The notes under the pieces are model-generated. The model did not search any database, was not told where the DNA came from, and saw nothing but the letters and a program-made list of their open reading frames with translations. From Alphaproteobacteria bacterium (GTDB lineage: Bacteria > Pseudomonadota > Alphaproteobacteria > Geminicoccales > Geminicoccaceae): DNA of 57,371 nucleotides. The stretch is from assembly GCA_027045875.1 (NCBI GenBank), contig JALUAG010000041.1, forward strand, positions 1-57,371, written 5' to 3'. Shown piece after piece: positions 57,273 to 57,371 of this stretch. A program made the translations under genes and the position numbers. The first letter of the stretch is position 1. Every line of letters begins with the position of its first letter.

Positions 57273-57371
57273 ATGCTGCGCTCCGCCCGCAATCTCTGGC
57301 GCGCCCTCCGCATCGCCCGCACCCTCGCCCGCCACAACGCCCTCTTTCCCCTCGATCTGCTGCCCCAGACC
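57273..57371 (+). CDS. ubiB: Ubiquinone biosynthesis kinase-like protein UbiB, start only
   Basis: The first 33 codons of a gene running off the right edge: MLRSARNLWRALRIARTLAR and HNALFPLDLL. This N-terminus and its place right after ubiE match UbiB, the atypical kinase-like ATPase needed for coenzyme Q synthesis. The kinase-like domain is not in the window, so the call rests on context and a short match. Confidence 0.75.
   Translation, partial: MLRSARNLWRALRIARTLARHNALFPLDLLPQT

Overview
The window is about 57 kb of a very GC-rich (near 70%) alphaproteobacterial chromosome, densely packed with genes. The assignment rests on several gene orders usual in that class: rpsF-rpsR-DUF2232-rplI; aroQ-accB-accC-aat facing DUF2155-mlaD; ffh-rpsP-rimM-trmD-rplS-leuCDB-asd opposite dapF-mtaB-ftsY; and ubiB-ubiE / mutM-echA-rpsT-dnaA-dnaN-recF-gyrB. 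PhaR, an LdtR-like MarR protein and a Bpt-type arginyl/leucyl transferase fit too. The precise order cannot be read from sequence alone; a Rhodospirillales-like lineage is a guess. The left end is a perfect 36-bp foldback that looks like an assembly or amplification artefact.

Layout. 1-4.8 kb (minus): a MarR regulator leads a tight operon with a Gfo/Idh/MocA oxidoreductase, an alkaline-phosphatase-superfamily hydrolase, a GT2 glycosyltransferase and an SDR cut by the edge. 4.8-7 kb (plus): homogentisate dioxygenase and fumarylacetoacetate hydrolase diverge from marR over one palindromic operator. 7-10 kb (minus): a five-gene operon of unknown purpose with a peptidoglycan-binding/CHAP-like protein, two clear DUF2589 paralogues, a third diverged relative and a small basic protein. 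10.1-13.3 kb: the S6/S18/L9 ribosomal operon and phaR. 13.3-18.1 kb (minus): an LdtR-like regulator, a valine-degradation operon (mmsB, 3-hydroxyisobutyryl-CoA hydrolase, acyl-CoA dehydrogenase) and hemB. 18.3-25.3 kb: a TVP38/DedA-like membrane protein, a lone DppF-type ATPase, bpt, a TRAP transporter split over two convergent units, and an AcuI-type reductase. 25.4-32.4 kb: aroQ-accBC-aat facing DUF2155, mlaD, ftsY, mtaB and dapF. 32.6-40.4 kb: ffh through asd, joining protein targeting, ribosome and tRNA maturation, leucine synthesis and aspartate-family synthesis. 40.4-45.1 kb (minus): a second TRAP transporter co-transcribed with an amidase and a 58-residue membrane protein; PhzF diverges from it across a region with three consecutive palindromes. 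46.5-47.6 kb: one small hypothetical gene and about 0.9 kb of lower-GC, gene-free DNA. 47.6-57.4 kb: the dnaA-dnaN-recF-gyrB replication operon, rpsT, an enoyl-CoA hydratase, mutM, ubiE and the start of ubiB.

Most of the window is conserved core genome. The parts least explained by known systems are the DUF2589/peptidoglycan operon (7.0-10.0 kb), the MarR-led glycan-type operon sharing its operator with homogentisate catabolism (0-4.8 kb), the TRAP-amidase-microprotein operon with its palindromic control region (40.4-45.3 kb), and the gene-free block downstream of gyrB.
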